40,254 bases of DNA from Acidovorax soli (GCF_014207955.1 NZ_JACHLK010000029.1:1-40254); one strand, 5' to 3'; positions 18,376-27,959 are shown, counted from the first letter of the stretch. Notes: generated by a model from the sequence alone, not told the origin. A program made the numbers and translations.

Positions 18376-18771
18376 AGGGGTGCGGGTGGTACGCCATGGG
18401 CCGCCGCCGTTGAATGGCTGGCAGGCAAAGTTGCTCTGGCGAACCTACCCGTTCACCGACGAGGGCATGGCTGCCGGCAAGCTGGACGCGCTCGGCGATT
18501 CCAAGTCCCACGAGAGTGGCGGTTCTAGGCGGTACGGCATCACCAGCCCCCCGCACGCTGTCAGCGGTGGAAGCACTGGATCGACCAGTCGTGGGTCCTC
18601 GGCCATCATCAGGTTGGGTGGGTTCTTGAACGCGTCCATTGTTATCACTGTAGCCGCCGCCATGGCTTTCTGCAACGAAGTTGCCTTGGCTTGTTGCGAC
18701 CTCTTGCCGCACCACTGCAGACGTTGGGGGCACAGCTCTGCTGCGATCTCGGGTGGGCAGCGGGTTGCTCA
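18376..18771. other. Stretch without a confident gene between the CorA-like gene and a decayed gene copy
   Basis: No recognisable protein is encoded. On the minus strand a 64-codon frame (18639 to 18445) follows a promoter-like pair, TTGCAG and TACAGT, separated by 17 bases (about 18648-18676). Its product is Pro/Leu-rich and matches nothing I know. The left boundary of the neighbouring duplicated segment lies near 18772. Confidence 0.4.
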
Positions 18772-19208
18772 ACAACTGCCGCGCCTTGCCCACCTGGTCG
18801 AGCCCGACAAGCACGCCACCCTCGCGCCGCAGCACGCGCTCCACGCCGCCTTGGCGCAGGCGCTCCTGCAGCTGTACGGGGTCGCCCTTGACCATCAGCG
18901 TGCCGTCGCGTTGCATCTCCATGACGGGCACGGGCTGCAACGCACTCACATCCGCCGCGTCCGTTGGCGAGCCATGCGCCGTGCGAGGAGCACTGGCACT
19001 CACGGCACCGGGACTCGCTGCGGAATTGCCGCCGACGGCTGGTATTGCACCTCGGCGGGCTGCGGGCGCAAGCTGTGCAGCGGCGCTGGCCTGTGCTTGG
19101 TTGGCTGTTGCCGATGCGCGCGAGACCCGGTGCCTGCCTGCGGGCTAGCCGGTGCAGCGGGTGGTCGACTGAGCACCTGCTGCGCCAGTGAGGCCTGGTC
19201 TACGGGCA
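18772..19208 (-). pseudogene. Degenerate copy of the linker region of the polyvalent gene
   Basis: Read on the minus strand, this segment matches the linker of the large gene at about 21155-21600. It begins at DQASLAQQVLSRP, passes through changed sequence with at least one frame change and stop, and then is nearly identical from VPVMEMQRDGTLMVKGDP to GKARQLL. The match stops abruptly at both ends (about 19208 and 18772). No peptidase or synthetase-like part follows. It is a remnant, not a gene, although an open frame (from 19003) crosses it. Confidence 0.8.
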
Positions 19209-19345
19209 GGTCATCTTGGCAATCGTCGCCACACGGATTGCACTTCGACAGGCCATGCAGGTTGATGGTCGAGGTTTTTTTGTCTCATTCTGAGGTGCTG
19301 CCTCTGCAGAAAATCCTTGCCCTGGGAAGTGTCTTTGTTTAAGAT

Positions 19346-19367
19346 AAGCCTCCATAGGAGGCTTTTT
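19346..19367 (+). terminator. Hairpin plus T-run that also contains an AGGAGG ribosome site
   Basis: AAGCCTCC and GGAGGCTT (19346-19353 and 19357-19364) pair perfectly around ATA and continue into TTT. This is a good terminator shape, yet the right arm holds AGGAGG five to seven bases before the ATG at 19369. It may terminate plus-strand transcripts, or hide the ribosome site of the small gene. Confidence 0.6.
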
Positions 19368-19368
19368 G

Positions 19369-19602
19369 ATGAAACCGCAGATTTCTGTTCCTGATTCATT
19401 CCCTGTTGGAACCACTTTCTTCGAGACCTTCAGTGGCGATACCTTCGTGTATTTCCCTGATGGCTCCTGTGCTCGATTGACGACAACGGGGATGCTTGCA
19501 CCCTGCATGTCGGTGTCGCGTATTGGTGACCCTGTCTCTGAAGAGACGTTCCGTCATTCGGTTGCCGTAGGTTTGGAAGTTGCTGCGCGCGCCACATCTT
19601 GA
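19369..19602 (+). CDS. Small protein of unknown function convergent with the polyvalent gene
   Basis: The product is 77 residues starting MKPQISVPDSFPVGTTF, with alternating aromatic residues (TFFETF, TFVYFPDG) that look like genuine beta-rich protein. An ideal AGGAGG precedes the ATG at the right distance, inside a hairpin. The last 49 bases overlap the 3' end of the large minus-strand gene. A weak plus-strand promoter may be TTGCCC (19317) with TAAGAT (19340), 17 bases apart. I do not recognise the family. Its position next to a candidate toxin gene allows an antitoxin role, but orientation and sequence alone do not show it. Confidence 0.5.
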   Translation: MKPQISVPDSFPVGTTFFETFSGDTFVYFPDGSCARLTTTGMLAPCMSVSRIGDPVSEETFRHSVAVGLEVAARATS

Positions 19603-22206
19603 AGCTTGCGAGCCTGAGTGCTCGCCTCACTTCTTGTTGGCGAGCCTTCCGGCAGCACGCGCTCAATTTCATATAGCGTGTGTGCTTCGCCTGCTTTTAC
19701 CGACAACATGGCCGGCACATTGATCTGCACTTCTGCAGGCATGCCGAGAAATTCCAGCAACACCAGCACATCGGCATAGCCTGATCGCAAGACACCTGTT
19801 TGCTCGACGGGTACTCCAAGGCCACTAGCCACCGCCTCTTCTGTACGGTTCTTGATTTTCACAAGCGTGAAGTTTTGCTCCATGGCGTGTATTACCGCCT
19901 GTGCGTCACCATAGGTTGGAACCACTACGGTAGCTCGCAGCAGATCTTTGATCCCGTCTGCGGGCACACCGTCCAGCACCATCTTTTCTGATGCACGCTT
20001 GATCCCCTTGACTGGCGCCAGTTGCACACCCAATGCACCGGCCTTGTTGGCCACATCACGTACCGCTTGATCGAACACAGGCTTGGCTTGCTCCGCTCGC
20101 TCAAGGTAGGGCTGCAGCTCCAGCGCTGCTTGTGCAAGTGCCTGAGGATCGCTGTTGGCAGTCTCCACGGCCAATGGCATCAAGCGCTCAATGGTTTCAC
20201 GTGCGCTGGCCAGTATTTCTGCGGGCACGATGTCTTCAATGGGTGGGGGAACATAGTTGCCGTCTGCAGCGCGAGATGCTCTGCGGCTGAACTGCAGATC
20301 GTTGCGCTCATGTGAGATCTCTTCCACAGCTCTGGCTTCGGATTGCGCGCGATACGCTGGGTTCTCGCGTTGCACCACCGCAAACGCCAGGTCCACCAAA
20401 TCCTGCCCATCAAAAGCCTGCGGATTGCCCGTCAGCTTGCCGAGCACGTCCTTCAGCGATGCCCGCACCCGGGCTAACCAGCCCTGCACCGAGTTGTTCG
20501 GCATGAGCGCCGTAGGCTGCACGCCCAACTCCATCGCCACCTGCACGGCGTAGGGGAACAGTTCTTCGCTGCTGTAGGCAGCAGCATCTGCGTTGTCTGG
20601 CCGCGAAGCCTGCACGCGCGCTGCGGCCTCGTCGTAGACCTGGCGCTCCAGGCTCCCCTCGGGCTTGTTCGCCCAGCTGCCGATCACCTCGTGCAGTTGT
20701 CTCCACCCCGCTTCGCCCAGCACCGCCTTGCCATGCTTGTGCACCAGCTCGTGCACGGCCACGGCCATCTCCTGGCCGGCTTCTATGTGGTCTGCGATGA
20801 GGAAGACGGTGTTGGTGTTGGGGTCGAAGAACCCTTGTGCCAGACCTGTGTCTTGCGAGCCCATGTCCACCTTGCCGACCAGGGGCTGCCAGTGCGCCTG
20901 GATGTCGGCCGAGGTGGCCACCAACACACGGCCACGGCCCTCTGCGAGAAGGCCCATGCTGTTGGTGAGCTTGGCAACCGCAGCGCGCACCGATTGAACG
21001 GTGGCGGGTTTGGAGGGCAGATCCCTGGCCCGTGAAGGTCTGTCTGGCGAAGGCGGTGCGCTGCGGCTGAACTGCTGGCCCGATAGGGCGGGGCTGGAAG
21101 GCTGAGAGGGCAGGGTGGCGCCTGCCGAGGCCGGAGCGCGTGGCGGCTGCTGCTGCAGCAACTGCCGCGCCTTGCCCACCTGGTCGAGCCCGACAAGCAC
21201 GCCACCCTCGCGCCGCAGCACGCGCTCCACGCCGCCTTGGCGCAGGCGCTCCTGCAGCTGTACGGGGTCGCCCTTGACCATCAGCGTGCCGTCGCGCTGC
21301 ATCTCCATGACGGGCACAGGCTGAGACGCTGCAGCGCTCGCGGGCGAGCCATGCCGCACCTCAGTACGAGGTGCACTGGCACCCACTGGGCTGGGGCCGG
21401 CTGTGGAGCCACCAGCCGTTGGCGCTTGGGTGGCAGCGGGTGCGAGCTGTGCGCCAGTTTCGCTCCGGGGCAAGGTGGCCGTTGCCGATGCGCGCTGAGA
21501 TCCCCGATCCGCCTGCGTGCCACTTGGGCCTGCCGGTGCAGCGAGTGGGCGGCTGAGCACCTGCTGTGCCAGTGCCGCCTGGTCCACGGGCACCAGGGTC
21601 ACGCCGGCGAATGGCTCGGCACCGCGCACGCCGCCAGCCTGCAGGTGCGCGAGGATGGTGGCCTGGTCGCCGCCGACGACGAGCATGCCGGAGTCCAGGG
21701 CCTGGACCTGTGCGTCTATGGGGGCGGTGGCCGGGGGCTGAACCTGTGCCGCTGCGGTGTGGCGGGCTGTGCCGTGCTGGGTAGTGGTTGGTGCGCTGTC
21801 TGTGGCTGCGTTGGCATCGGCTTGAGCACCCGCAACGGAGGCTGTGGGTACCGGGGTGTCGGCGGGATCTGGGGCGGTTGCCTGGGTGGCTGTCCCCGCC
21901 TGGCCCACATCGCTGCCGACCTGTCTTTGCGGCAAGGCGTCGGCGCCTTGTTGGGTGCCGCTGCGGTTGCTGTCGGTCGATGCCGGCAAGGGCCCTGCGG
22001 GCGTGGCCGATGGGGCTGCAGGGCTTGGCGCGGTGGTTGTGGCGGTTGCGGCATCGCGCGCCGGCAGGGCCTCGGCCTGGCGCAGTATCTCGGCTTCCGC
22101 CTGGGCTTTTCTTGTGGCGCTGGTGGTATTCGACCAGGTGGGCACGCTATCTGGTTGCAAGGCTTGTGGATACCCAGGCAGCAGTGCCGCAGCAGGGGTT
22201 GCCGCT
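19554..22206 (-). CDS. C-terminal open part of the polyvalent protein: zincin motif and RelA/SpoT-like domain
   Basis: This frame is uninterrupted for about 880 codons. In order it encodes: an Ala/Thr/Gln-rich linker; two related ~45-residue motifs (near 21560-21700 and 21155-21300) with pattern GxLxVxGD...GGV...DQ...A..LL; a QFSR tag; a metallopeptidase-like domain with HELVH (bases 20739-20753) in AVHELVHKHG; a helical segment; a second QFSR tag; and a C-terminal domain. The last has VKGIKRASEKM, IKDLLRATVVV, a GYADVLV segment and AEVQI followed by EAHTLYEIER, the order of landmarks in RelA/SpoT-type nucleotide pyrophosphokinases. (L/Q)xFSR-type tags between domains are typical of phage polyvalent proteins. 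The synthetase assignment is inference; no start codon of its own is convincing. Confidence 0.65.
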
Positions 22207-22215
22207 GGGGGGGGG
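22207..22215. repeat. G9 homopolymer tract at the second frame break
   Basis: Nine G on the plus strand (nine C in the coding strand), at the exact place where coding sense moves from frame 2 to frame 3. Ten or seven bases would join the frames. Confidence 0.85.
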
Positions 22216-23651
22216 ACGGGGGCACTGCGGGCCCGCTGGCGGTGGGCGCAGCGGGCGTTGTTTGCCCGTGTGCCATGGTTGGTGCGGGTGGCGGGGGCGA
22301 GGCAGGTGGGGTGCCTGGCTGTGTCGGCTGGTTCTGCCCGCGGCGTGCGGCGTTTGCTCTGCGCGCACCGGCCGCGCCGTCCATGGCAAAGCCGACGGCC
22401 ATGGCCGGGCCTGCGGCCTCACCCGCCATGTCGCTGAGTTTCACGTCCTGGCCGGCACGCGAGAGTTCCAGGCCCTGGGCCACTGCGCCCGATGCTTCTT
22501 CGGCGCCTTCGGAGAGCGAGCCGGTCGTACCGTGCTTGAGCCCTTGCACGGCGATCTCCAGCGCCTGGGTGCCCAGGTTGCCCTGCATGCCGCGGGTCAG
22601 TGGTTGGGTGAGGAAGGAGTTGGATTTCACGGCTTCGCGCGCTGCGCCGCCCTTCAGGTGCGATGGCAGGAACACCTTTTCGATGGCATCGCCGCCGGGC
22701 ACCAGTTTCATGGACAGCACCGATGCCCCGGTGCCCACCAGTAGCGCACGGCTAGTGGCTGCTGCGGCCAGGATGTCGCGTGCCTTGTCCGGGCCGTGCT
22801 TGCGGGCCAGTTGCTGGAACTCCGGCTCTGCCGCAAAGGCGGACGCGGGCAGTTTGCGCAGTTCTGCATACAGGTCGTTGGCGACCGAGGCCCCTTGCTG
22901 CGCGGCTGCTGCGCCGACGGCGGTGCCCGATGCGATGGCGGGCGCGGCGTTCTTGAGGGCCACGGCCGATTTCGCGGCGGCTTCGGACCCGGTGGCGATG
23001 GTGCGACCCAGCAACGCATTGCCCGCGGCATCGGCCGCGCCACCCGCAGCCCGCCCGAGCACGCCCCCGGCAAGCATGCCCGGCGCGCTGCGCGCAAGGG
23101 TATCGCCCAGCAAGGCCGGGTTGGTCAGTGTCTCCCAGCCGCCCACGGCCAGTTTTTCGCGCCAGCCTTCTGCCGTGGCAAGCTTTTGTTGCAGGGCCTG
23201 CGCCTTTGCTTGAAAGGCGGGCGATTTTTCGTCCAGCAGCACCTCCTGCGTGCCGCGGATGGCGTTCAGGTAGCTTGTGTCGTAGTCGCCCGTGACAGCG
23301 CCGTAGGCCACGCCCGGGAGCGATGCCACGTCAAGGATGCCCTGGGCCACCGATTTGGTGGCGTCGGAGAATGCCTCGCCCCAGCTGCGCTGCGGCAGGG
23401 GCGCAGGTTGGGCCGGCGCTGCAGCTGCAGCGGACACGTCCCTGCGCACAGTGCTGGCCTGCGTCCCGTTGCCGTTCGTGCGAGGGGCTGCGCTCGCAGC
23501 GGCTGGCGCCTTCGCGCGGTTCTCCGGGGCCGGGCGGTACAGCAGGCTGCGCGGGTCGTCGGCGGCGCCCCGCCTGCCGTCTGGCGGGGCAGGGGGCTGG
23601 TCTGGCCTTGCAGCGTGTGATGGCGGCGGCCCTGGCACAGGCGTGCTTGCC

Positions 23652-23658
23652 GGGGGGG
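23652..23658. repeat. G7 homopolymer tract at the first frame break
   Basis: Seven G on the plus strand (seven C in the coding strand) where sense moves from frame 1 to frame 2. Six bases would join the frames. Confidence 0.75.
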
Positions 23659-24219
23659 CGTGCGGGCCGGGGCCGTGGTGTAGTTGCTGTGGGCCGTGCC
23701 GAGGGGGCTGGCGCTGGTACAGGTGCTGGGGCGGGCACCTGCGCATCGGCCAGCGGTGGGGGGGAGAGGGGTGCATCGCCCGGTGCCGCCAAGGCAGTGC
23801 TGTCCTGGCCTTCTTCTGCCTGGCGGTAGGAGGCCAGGGCCTGGGTGTAGTCACCGCCAAAGGCTTCCAGGCGCGAGCGCAGCGAGGCTGCGGTGCCGAA
23901 AATGGAATCGACCGAGCTGCCAGGGCCCAGTGCGCGCAGCACATCGGCATTCACCCCGTATTCGCGCGCGGCAGCATCCAGGGCTGCGTCAAGAGGTATT
24001 GGGCCGGGCGGCACGGGGGCGGGCGGGTCCGCAGGCCAGGCGGTCCAGGGCGTGGTGTCGTCGTAAGCGCCCCAGGCCTCGTCTTGCGAGGCCAGTTGGT
24101 ACAGGTTCATGGAAAGGACTCCGCGCGGAGGTGGGTGGTACGAGACCACTCTCGCGCGCGGATCACCCGCTGGGGAGTGCCGGCATATATGCAGCAGGCA
24201 CCCCCGCGCCCGCTGCTAC

Positions 24220-25131
24220 CTACCCGGCCTTGATGTGCTCGGTGAGAAACTGCACGAAGGCCTTGCCCGCGGCGGGCAGGGCGCGGCCGGCCAGGGTCTG
24301 CACCTCCAGGTAGCGCTCGTTCATCTCGCGGTCGCGCAGGGGGATGGCGGCCAGCTCCAGCGACTGCAGGCGGGTGCGCACCGAGAGTTCGCCGTAGAAG
24401 GCGATCGCCTCGGGCGCGGTGGCGGCGTAGCTCACCAGCGAGTCGGCGTGGTTGCTGGTGATGGCGGTGTTGTACTGCAGGCCCTGGCGGCTGCAGCTGG
24501 TGTCCAGCAGCTGGCGGATGGAGCTGACTGGCGTGGGCAGGGCCAGCGGGTAGGCCACCACCTGGCTGAGCGAGAGCTGGCGCTGCGCGGCCAGCGGGTG
24601 GCGGCGCGACATGACGGCCAGCACCGGGCAAGGGTGGCGCAGCTCCAGCCGGATGCCGGGCTCGGGCAGGCCGCTCAGGGTGATGCCGATGTCGGCCTCG
24701 CCGTCGCGGATGCGGCCCGGCACCTCGCCCTGGGCGCACATCTCCAGGTGGAAGCGGATGCCCTCATAGGTCTCGCCGAAGCGCGCGATCAGCGAGGGCA
24801 GCAGGTCGTAGGCAAAGCCGGCGGCGCTGGCCACGCGCACAAAGCCCTTGCGCAGGCCGCGCAGGGCCGAGATGTCGCCGAGCACGCGCTCGTTGTCCTG
24901 CTGGGCACGCTTGGCGTGCGCGGCCAGCAATTCACCGGCCGCATTGGGCACCATGCCGCGCGCCTGGCGCTCGAAGAGCAGGGTGTCCATTTCGCGCTCG
25001 AGCCGCGCCACCTGCCGGCTCACGGCCGAGGGCGCCACGTTCAGGCGCAGCGCGGCGTCTTTCACCGAGCCGGCGCGCACCACCTCCAGGAAGTAGCGGA
25101 CGGCGGTCTCCTGCAGTATGTGGCTGGACAT
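24220..25131 (-). CDS. LysR-family transcriptional regulator
   Basis: Regulator of 303 residues, the normal length for the family. The N-terminal winged helix-turn-helix is clear: FLEVVRAGSVKDAALRLNVAPSAVSRQVARLE, followed by the LLFERQARG wing. The remainder is a two-lobed effector-binding domain with ADIGIT. The start MSSHILQET at 25131 has GGAG six bases upstream; a longer reading starts in the divergent promoter region. It is transcribed away from a Bug receptor and amidase, the usual layout for a LysR regulator of neighbouring catabolic genes, so it probably controls them in response to their substrate. It lies 109 bases upstream of the polyvalent gene in the same direction. Confidence 0.93.
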   Translation of the reverse strand: MSSHILQETAVRYFLEVVRAGSVKDAALRLNVAPSAVSRQVARLEREMDTLLFERQARGMVPNAAGELLAAHAKRAQQDNERVLGDISALRGLRKGFVRVASAAGFAYDLLPSLIARFGETYEGIRFHLEMCAQGEVPGRIRDGEADIGITLSGLPEPGIRLELRHPCPVLAVMSRRHPLAAQRQLSLSQVVAYPLALPTPVSSIRQLLDTSCSRQGLQYNTAITSNHADSLVSYAATAPEAIAFYGELSVRTRLQSLELAAIPLRDREMNERYLEVQTLAGRALPAAGKAFVQFLTEHIKAG

Positions 25132-25165
25132 GGGTGCTCCTTGCGTCGATTGCCGTTTTGGCATT

Positions 25166-25192
25166 CCACAATTCTAAAGATTGCGCTTGTGG
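25166..25192. promoter_or_regulatory. Candidate LysR-type operator
   Basis: CCACAA and TTGTGG form an inverted repeat separated by 15 bases in the 115-base gap between the divergent LysR and Bug genes. TAGAAT, a possible minus-strand -10 for the lysR gene, lies inside it. The match to a LysR T-N11-A site is only loose. Confidence 0.35.
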
Positions 25193-25276
25193 CACTGGGG
25201 GAGGGCTTCTACCATGGCTGCATGGCGTTTGCGTGACGCCTGACCCATGACCACCCTTGCTTCAGGAATGCTGTCC

Positions 25277-26317
25277 ATGAAAACACCGATGATGTTTGTT
25301 GCGCCCCCTGCCGCCGCAGCCCGTGCCCACCGCCTGCATGCAGCCCTGTTCGCCGGCCTGGCCACGGTGGCCGCGCTGGGGGCGCTGATCAGCGAGCCAG
25401 TGCATGCGGCGGACGCCGCTTTCCCCAGCAAGCCGTTGACGCTGGTGATTCCTTTCCCGCCCGGAGGCGCCACCGATGTGCTGGGCCGCGTGATCGCGCT
25501 GCGCATGGGCAAGGAGCTGGGCCAGCCCATCGTGATCGAGAACCGCGCGGGAGCGGGCACCATCATCGGCGCGGGCTATGTGAGCAAGGCGCCGGCCGAC
25601 GGTTACACGCTGCTGCTGAGCTCGGGCACCACCTTCACGGTGAACCCGGCCATCCGCAGCAACCTGCCATACGACCCGGTGCAGGGGTTCGACCCCATCG
25701 GCATATCGGGCCGCACGGGGCTGATCCTGCTGGCCAACCAGCAGGTGCCGGTGCAAAGCGTCAAGCAGTTCGTGGACTATGTGAAGGCGGCACCGGGCAC
25801 GTATTCGTACGGCTCGTTCGGCAGCGGCACCACCTCGCACTTCGCGGGGGAGACCATCTTGCAGGCCACGGGCCTGAAAATGACGCACGTGCCCTACAAG
25901 GGCAGCGCCCCGGCCATGACGGACCTGATGGGCGGGCAGGTGCCCTTCACCGTGGACACGGTGGCCGCGGCCATTCCGCAGCTCAAGAGCGGCAAGATCA
26001 AGGCTATTGCCATCACTACGGCCAAGCGCTCGCCGCTGCTGCCCAATGTGCCCACGCTGGCCGAGTCCGGCTACCCCGGCATCGACCTGGACACCTGGCT
26101 GGTGATGGCAGCGCCCAAGGGCCTGCCGCCCGCCGTGCGCACCAGGCTCGAAAAAGCCCTGGCCGCCACCGTGGCCGACCCCGAGACCAAGGCCAAGCTC
26201 ACGGCCCAGGGCATGGAGCCGGCGTTCAGCTCGGGCGCTGCGGCGGCCGAACTGATCCAGCGCGAGCTGCCGGCCATGCGTGCGGTGGCAGCCCGTTCGA
26301 ACATCACTGCAGATTGA
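25277..26317 (+). CDS. Bug/TctC-family periplasmic solute receptor
   Basis: Exported receptor of 346 residues from the ATG at 25277 (AGGA nine bases upstream; an in-frame ATG at 25247 without a ribosome site would add ten residues). A signal peptide ends at EPVHAADA. The mature part has the family's first beta strand FPSKPLTLVIPFPPGGATD, then VIENRAGAGTIIGA, ADGYTLLL, the MTHVPYKGSAPAMTDLMGGQ segment and KRSPLLPNVPTLAESGYPG. Bug receptors bind carboxylates or amides in the periplasm and feed TctAB transporters or signal. No tctAB genes are nearby. The downstream amidase suggests an amide or a product of its hydrolysis as ligand. Confidence 0.93.
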   Translation: MKTPMMFVAPPAAAARAHRLHAALFAGLATVAALGALISEPVHAADAAFPSKPLTLVIPFPPGGATDVLGRVIALRMGKELGQPIVIENRAGAGTIIGAGYVSKAPADGYTLLLSSGTTFTVNPAIRSNLPYDPVQGFDPIGISGRTGLILLANQQVPVQSVKQFVDYVKAAPGTYSYGSFGSGTTSHFAGETILQATGLKMTHVPYKGSAPAMTDLMGGQVPFTVDTVAAAIPQLKSGKIKAIAITTAKRSPLLPNVPTLAESGYPGIDLDTWLVMAAPKGLPPAVRTRLEKALAATVADPETKAKLTAQGMEPAFSSGAAAAELIQRELPAMRAVAARSNITAD

Positions 26318-26369
26318 CCCCCGCGCCGTGCGCGCAGCGCATGGTGCCCTGAACAACACACGAGACAAC

Positions 26370-27959
26370 ATGCGCGACATCGCTTCATCCAGTGCCACCC
26401 CATCCGAGTCTCCCGACACCGCCAGCCGCTCCGGCGATGCACTGGTGGAGCAGTCCGCCGTGGCGCTGCGCCGGCTCATCGGGCGCAAGGAGGTCTCGCC
26501 CGTGGAGCTGCTGGAGGCCTGCATCGACCGCATCGAGCGCATCAACCCGTTTGTGAACGCCGTCACGGCCACCTGTTTCGACCGGGCGCGCAGCGAGGCG
26601 CGCGCAGCCGAGCAGGCGGTGGTGGACGGCACGGCGCCCCTGGGCCTGCTGCACGGCCTGCCCCTGGGCGTGAAGGACCTGGAGCCCACCGAGGGCCTGC
26701 TCACCACCTGGGGCTCGGCCATCTACCGCGACCATGTGCCCACGCAGGACATCGAGCTCGTGGCGCGCCTGCGCCGGGCCGGCGCCATCGTGGCGGGCAA
26801 GACCAATGTGCCCGAGATGGGCGCGGGCGCCAATTCACGCAACACCGTGTGGGGCGCCACGGGCAACCCGTTCAACCCGAATCTCAACGCTGGGGGGTCG
26901 TCGGGCGGCTCCGCCGCGGCGCTGGCCTGCGACCTGCTGCCGGTGTGCACGGGTTCGGACACGGGGGGCTCGCTGCGCATTCCGGCGGCCAAGTGCGGGG
27001 TGGTGGGTTTCCGGCCCTCGCCGGGGGTGGTGCCCAGCGTGCGCAAGCCCCTGGGGTGGACGCCCATCTCCGTGGTCGGCCCCATGGGCCGCACGGTGGA
27101 AGACGCCTGCCTGCAGCTGGCCGCATCGGCCGGCATGCATGCGGGCGATGCGCTGAGCTACCCGCTCGATGCGATGAGTTTTTTGACCCCGCCCGAGGTG
27201 GACCTGGGCCGCCTGCGCGTGGCCTATACCGAGGACTTCGGCACCTGCGCGGTGGACGAAGGCATACGCGCCACCTTCCGCGCCAAGATCGCAGCCATGC
27301 GCCACCTGTTCCGCAGCTGCGACGAGGTGACGCTGGACCTGGGCGACGCGCACCGCTGCTTCGACGTGCTGCGCGCCGAGGCCTTTGTGGCCGGCATGCA
27401 GGCCGCCTACGAGCGCGACCCCGACAGCCTGGGCCCCAACACCCGCGCCAACTACGAGATGGGCAAGCGCATGAGCCTCCTGGACAGCGCCTGGGCCCAG
27501 GCCGAGCAGACGCGCATCATCCAGACCACGCAACGCACCTTTGCCGAGTACGACCTGATCCTGTCACCCACCACGCCCGTCTCGCCCTTCGCGTGGACGC
27601 AGCTCTATGCCGACACCATCAACGGCGAGCAGCAGGCCACCTACTACCGCTGGCTGGGCCTGACCTATGTGGTCACGCTCATGACGCACCCGGCCCTGTC
27701 GCTGCCCTGCGGCACTGACCACCTGGGTATGCCGTTCGGCCTGCAGATCGTGGGCGGCTTCCGGCAAGACCACCAGGTGCTGGGCGCATCGCTGGCGCTG
27801 GAGCGGGCGTTTGCCCTGCGGCCCGAACTGCGCCGGCCCCGGCCGGACCTGGCGGCGCTGCGCCGGGCGGTGCCGGATCTGCGGTCCATCGTGACTGCGC
27901 CGCCGGTGGTGGGCGGGGCGAAGGGGCAGGGGGCTGCCGGGTCGGTCTCGGTGGTGTAG
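26370..27959 (+). CDS. Amidase signature family hydrolase
   Basis: Enzyme of 529 residues from the ATG at 26370; an earlier in-frame start overlaps the receptor gene. The amidase-signature triad is visible: Lys102 in LGVKDL, Ser177 in GGSSGGS as the cis-Ser, and Ser201 in SDTGGSLRIP as nucleophile, with the standard 24-residue spacing between the serines. It would hydrolyse a carboxamide to acid and ammonia; the substrate is not readable from sequence. It follows the Bug receptor gene by about 50 bases and is probably co-transcribed under the divergent LysR regulator. The last ~25 residues are Gly/Ala/Val-rich and look like a disordered tail. No signal peptide is seen, so it should be cytoplasmic. 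Confidence 0.93.
   Translation: MRDIASSSATPSESPDTASRSGDALVEQSAVALRRLIGRKEVSPVELLEACIDRIERINPFVNAVTATCFDRARSEARAAEQAVVDGTAPLGLLHGLPLGVKDLEPTEGLLTTWGSAIYRDHVPTQDIELVARLRRAGAIVAGKTNVPEMGAGANSRNTVWGATGNPFNPNLNAGGSSGGSAAALACDLLPVCTGSDTGGSLRIPAAKCGVVGFRPSPGVVPSVRKPLGWTPISVVGPMGRTVEDACLQLAASAGMHAGDALSYPLDAMSFLTPPEVDLGRLRVAYTEDFGTCAVDEGIRATFRAKIAAMRHLFRSCDEVTLDLGDAHRCFDVLRAEAFVAGMQAAYERDPDSLGPNTRANYEMGKRMSLLDSAWAQAEQTRIIQTTQRTFAEYDLILSPTTPVSPFAWTQLYADTINGEQQATYYRWLGLTYVVTLMTHPALSLPCGTDHLGMPFGLQIVGGFRQDHQVLGASLALERAFALRPELRRPRPDLAALRRAVPDLRSIVTAPPVVGGAKGQGAAGSVSVV

Larger units (their letters stand above)
19554..24110 (-). pseudogene. Large phage-style polyvalent protein gene, split into three frames at two homopolymer tracts
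   Basis: The gene starts at MNLYQLASQ (ATG 24110, GGAG eight bases upstream) and would give about 1,518 residues if read through. Frame 1 (24110 to about 23652) encodes a short SLT-like helical region (VNADVLRALG, GGDYTQALASYRQ) and a Pro/Ala linker. At G7 (23652-23658) sense passes to frame 2, which encodes SWGEAFSDATKSVAQGILD and an Ala/Gly-rich, partly hydrophobic segment as in phage internal or ejection proteins. At G9 (22207-22215) sense passes to frame 3, which carries the remaining ~870 residues. One C fewer at the first tract and one more (or two fewer) at the second would restore a single frame. The gene could be phase-variable, decayed, or hit by sequencing error. Confidence 0.75.

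Noticed and set aside
24125..24160. Inverted repeat GTGGT-ACGAG-ACCAC thought of as a tRNA arm or attachment site
   Set aside because: The stem is only five pairs, no tRNA cloverleaf surrounds it and no second copy bounds the island.
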